Program-made: the position numbers and the translations under genes
In this document: positions 5,469 through 5,566 of the stretch, in pieces
How the letters are laid out: every line of letters starts with the position of its first letter
Position numbering within the stretch: the first letter of the stretch is position 1
From: Chloroflexota bacterium
Lineage (GTDB): Bacteria; Chloroflexota; Dehalococcoidia; Lucifugimonadales; UBA3495
Length of the DNA: 5,566 nucleotides
Reading direction: 5' to 3'
NCBI GenBank assembly: GCA_028874675.1
Contig: JAPPJA010000463.1
Location: forward strand, 1 to 5,566
The notes under the pieces: model-generated
What the model was told of the DNA's origin: nothing
The model's database searches: none
What the model saw: only the letters and a program-made list of their open reading frames with translations

Positions 5469-5566
5469 TTACTCCACAATAAACGTCATTACCACCGCCT
5501 GGCCGACGGTGGAGCCCAGCCGGGGACGCGGCCCCGCACCCCGGCAGACCCAAGAGAAACCGAAGA
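5469..5566 (-). CDS. Possible 3' end of an unidentified gene running off the right edge
   Basis: A - strand frame is open from the right edge for 31 codons and ends at TAA (5469-5471). The last residues read LGSTVGQAVVMTFIVE. G and C dominate its third codon positions, as in the neighbouring genes. A hairpin with a T-rich tail follows 51 bp further on, as expected after a real gene end. The fragment is too short to recognise a family, and a chance open frame of this length is quite possible in G+C-rich DNA. Confidence 0.3.
   Translation of the reverse strand, partial: FGFSWVCRGAGPRPRLGSTVGQAVVMTFIVE

Noticed and set aside
5329..5553. 74-codon - strand open frame overlapping the CocE/NonD start
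   Set aside because: It would begin with TTG without a ribosome site, contains the CocE/NonD gene's own Shine-Dalgarno sequence, and translates to Gly/Pro-rich low-complexity sequence.

Overview
The window is G+C-rich bacterial DNA with compact genes, strong Shine-Dalgarno sequences and hairpin terminators between transcription units. It holds five well-supported protein genes and possibly the tail of a sixth. Nothing in it is a direct taxonomic marker. The mix of a Dpp/Opp-type permease, a CocE/NonD hydrolase, a phosphotriesterase-like hydrolase and a haloacetate-dehalogenase-like hydrolase would suit an environmental heterotroph, for instance a Chloroflexota/Dehalococcoidia-type lineage. 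That assignment is inference. I see no rRNA, tRNA, CRISPR array, insertion sequence or phage gene.

Layout, left to right: (1) the 3' part of a peptide/nickel-type ABC transporter permease on the + strand, closed by an intrinsic terminator at 743-788; (2) a small + strand gene (888-1298) for an excisionase/MerR-like helix-turn-helix protein with an unusual Trp- and Cys-rich C-terminal half; (3) a hairpin at 1359-1397 with T-runs on both strands, separating that gene from the convergent - strand gene; (4) a - strand alpha/beta hydrolase (1421-2296) that keeps the residues of the haloacetate/fluoroacetate dehalogenase active site; (5) a 174-bp divergent promoter region; (6) a + strand phosphotriesterase-family amidohydrolase (2471-3427) with all six metal ligands; (7) a convergent intergenic stretch with a - strand terminator (3451-3481); (8) a - strand CocE/NonD (peptidase S15-like) hydrolase (3522-5375); (9) its upstream region, with a hairpin/T-tract, a promoter candidate and perhaps the last 31 codons of another - strand gene running off the right edge. 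No gap between genes exceeds 300 bases.

Three different hydrolase folds stand next to each other: an Asp-nucleophile alpha/beta hydrolase, a binuclear-metal TIM barrel and a Ser-hydrolase with a jelly-roll. None has a signal peptide, so all probably act in the cytoplasm. Together with the uptake permease they suggest import and hydrolysis of small organic substrates (2-haloacids, esters/lactones or phosphotriesters, acyl esters or peptides). Only the divergent dehalogenase-like/phosphotriesterase-like pair shares a control region. A common pathway is inference. I found no clear evidence of a wholly new type of system; the most checkable points are the complete defluorinase-type active site, the altered substrate pocket of the phosphotriesterase homologue, and the odd HTH-plus-Cys/Trp protein.
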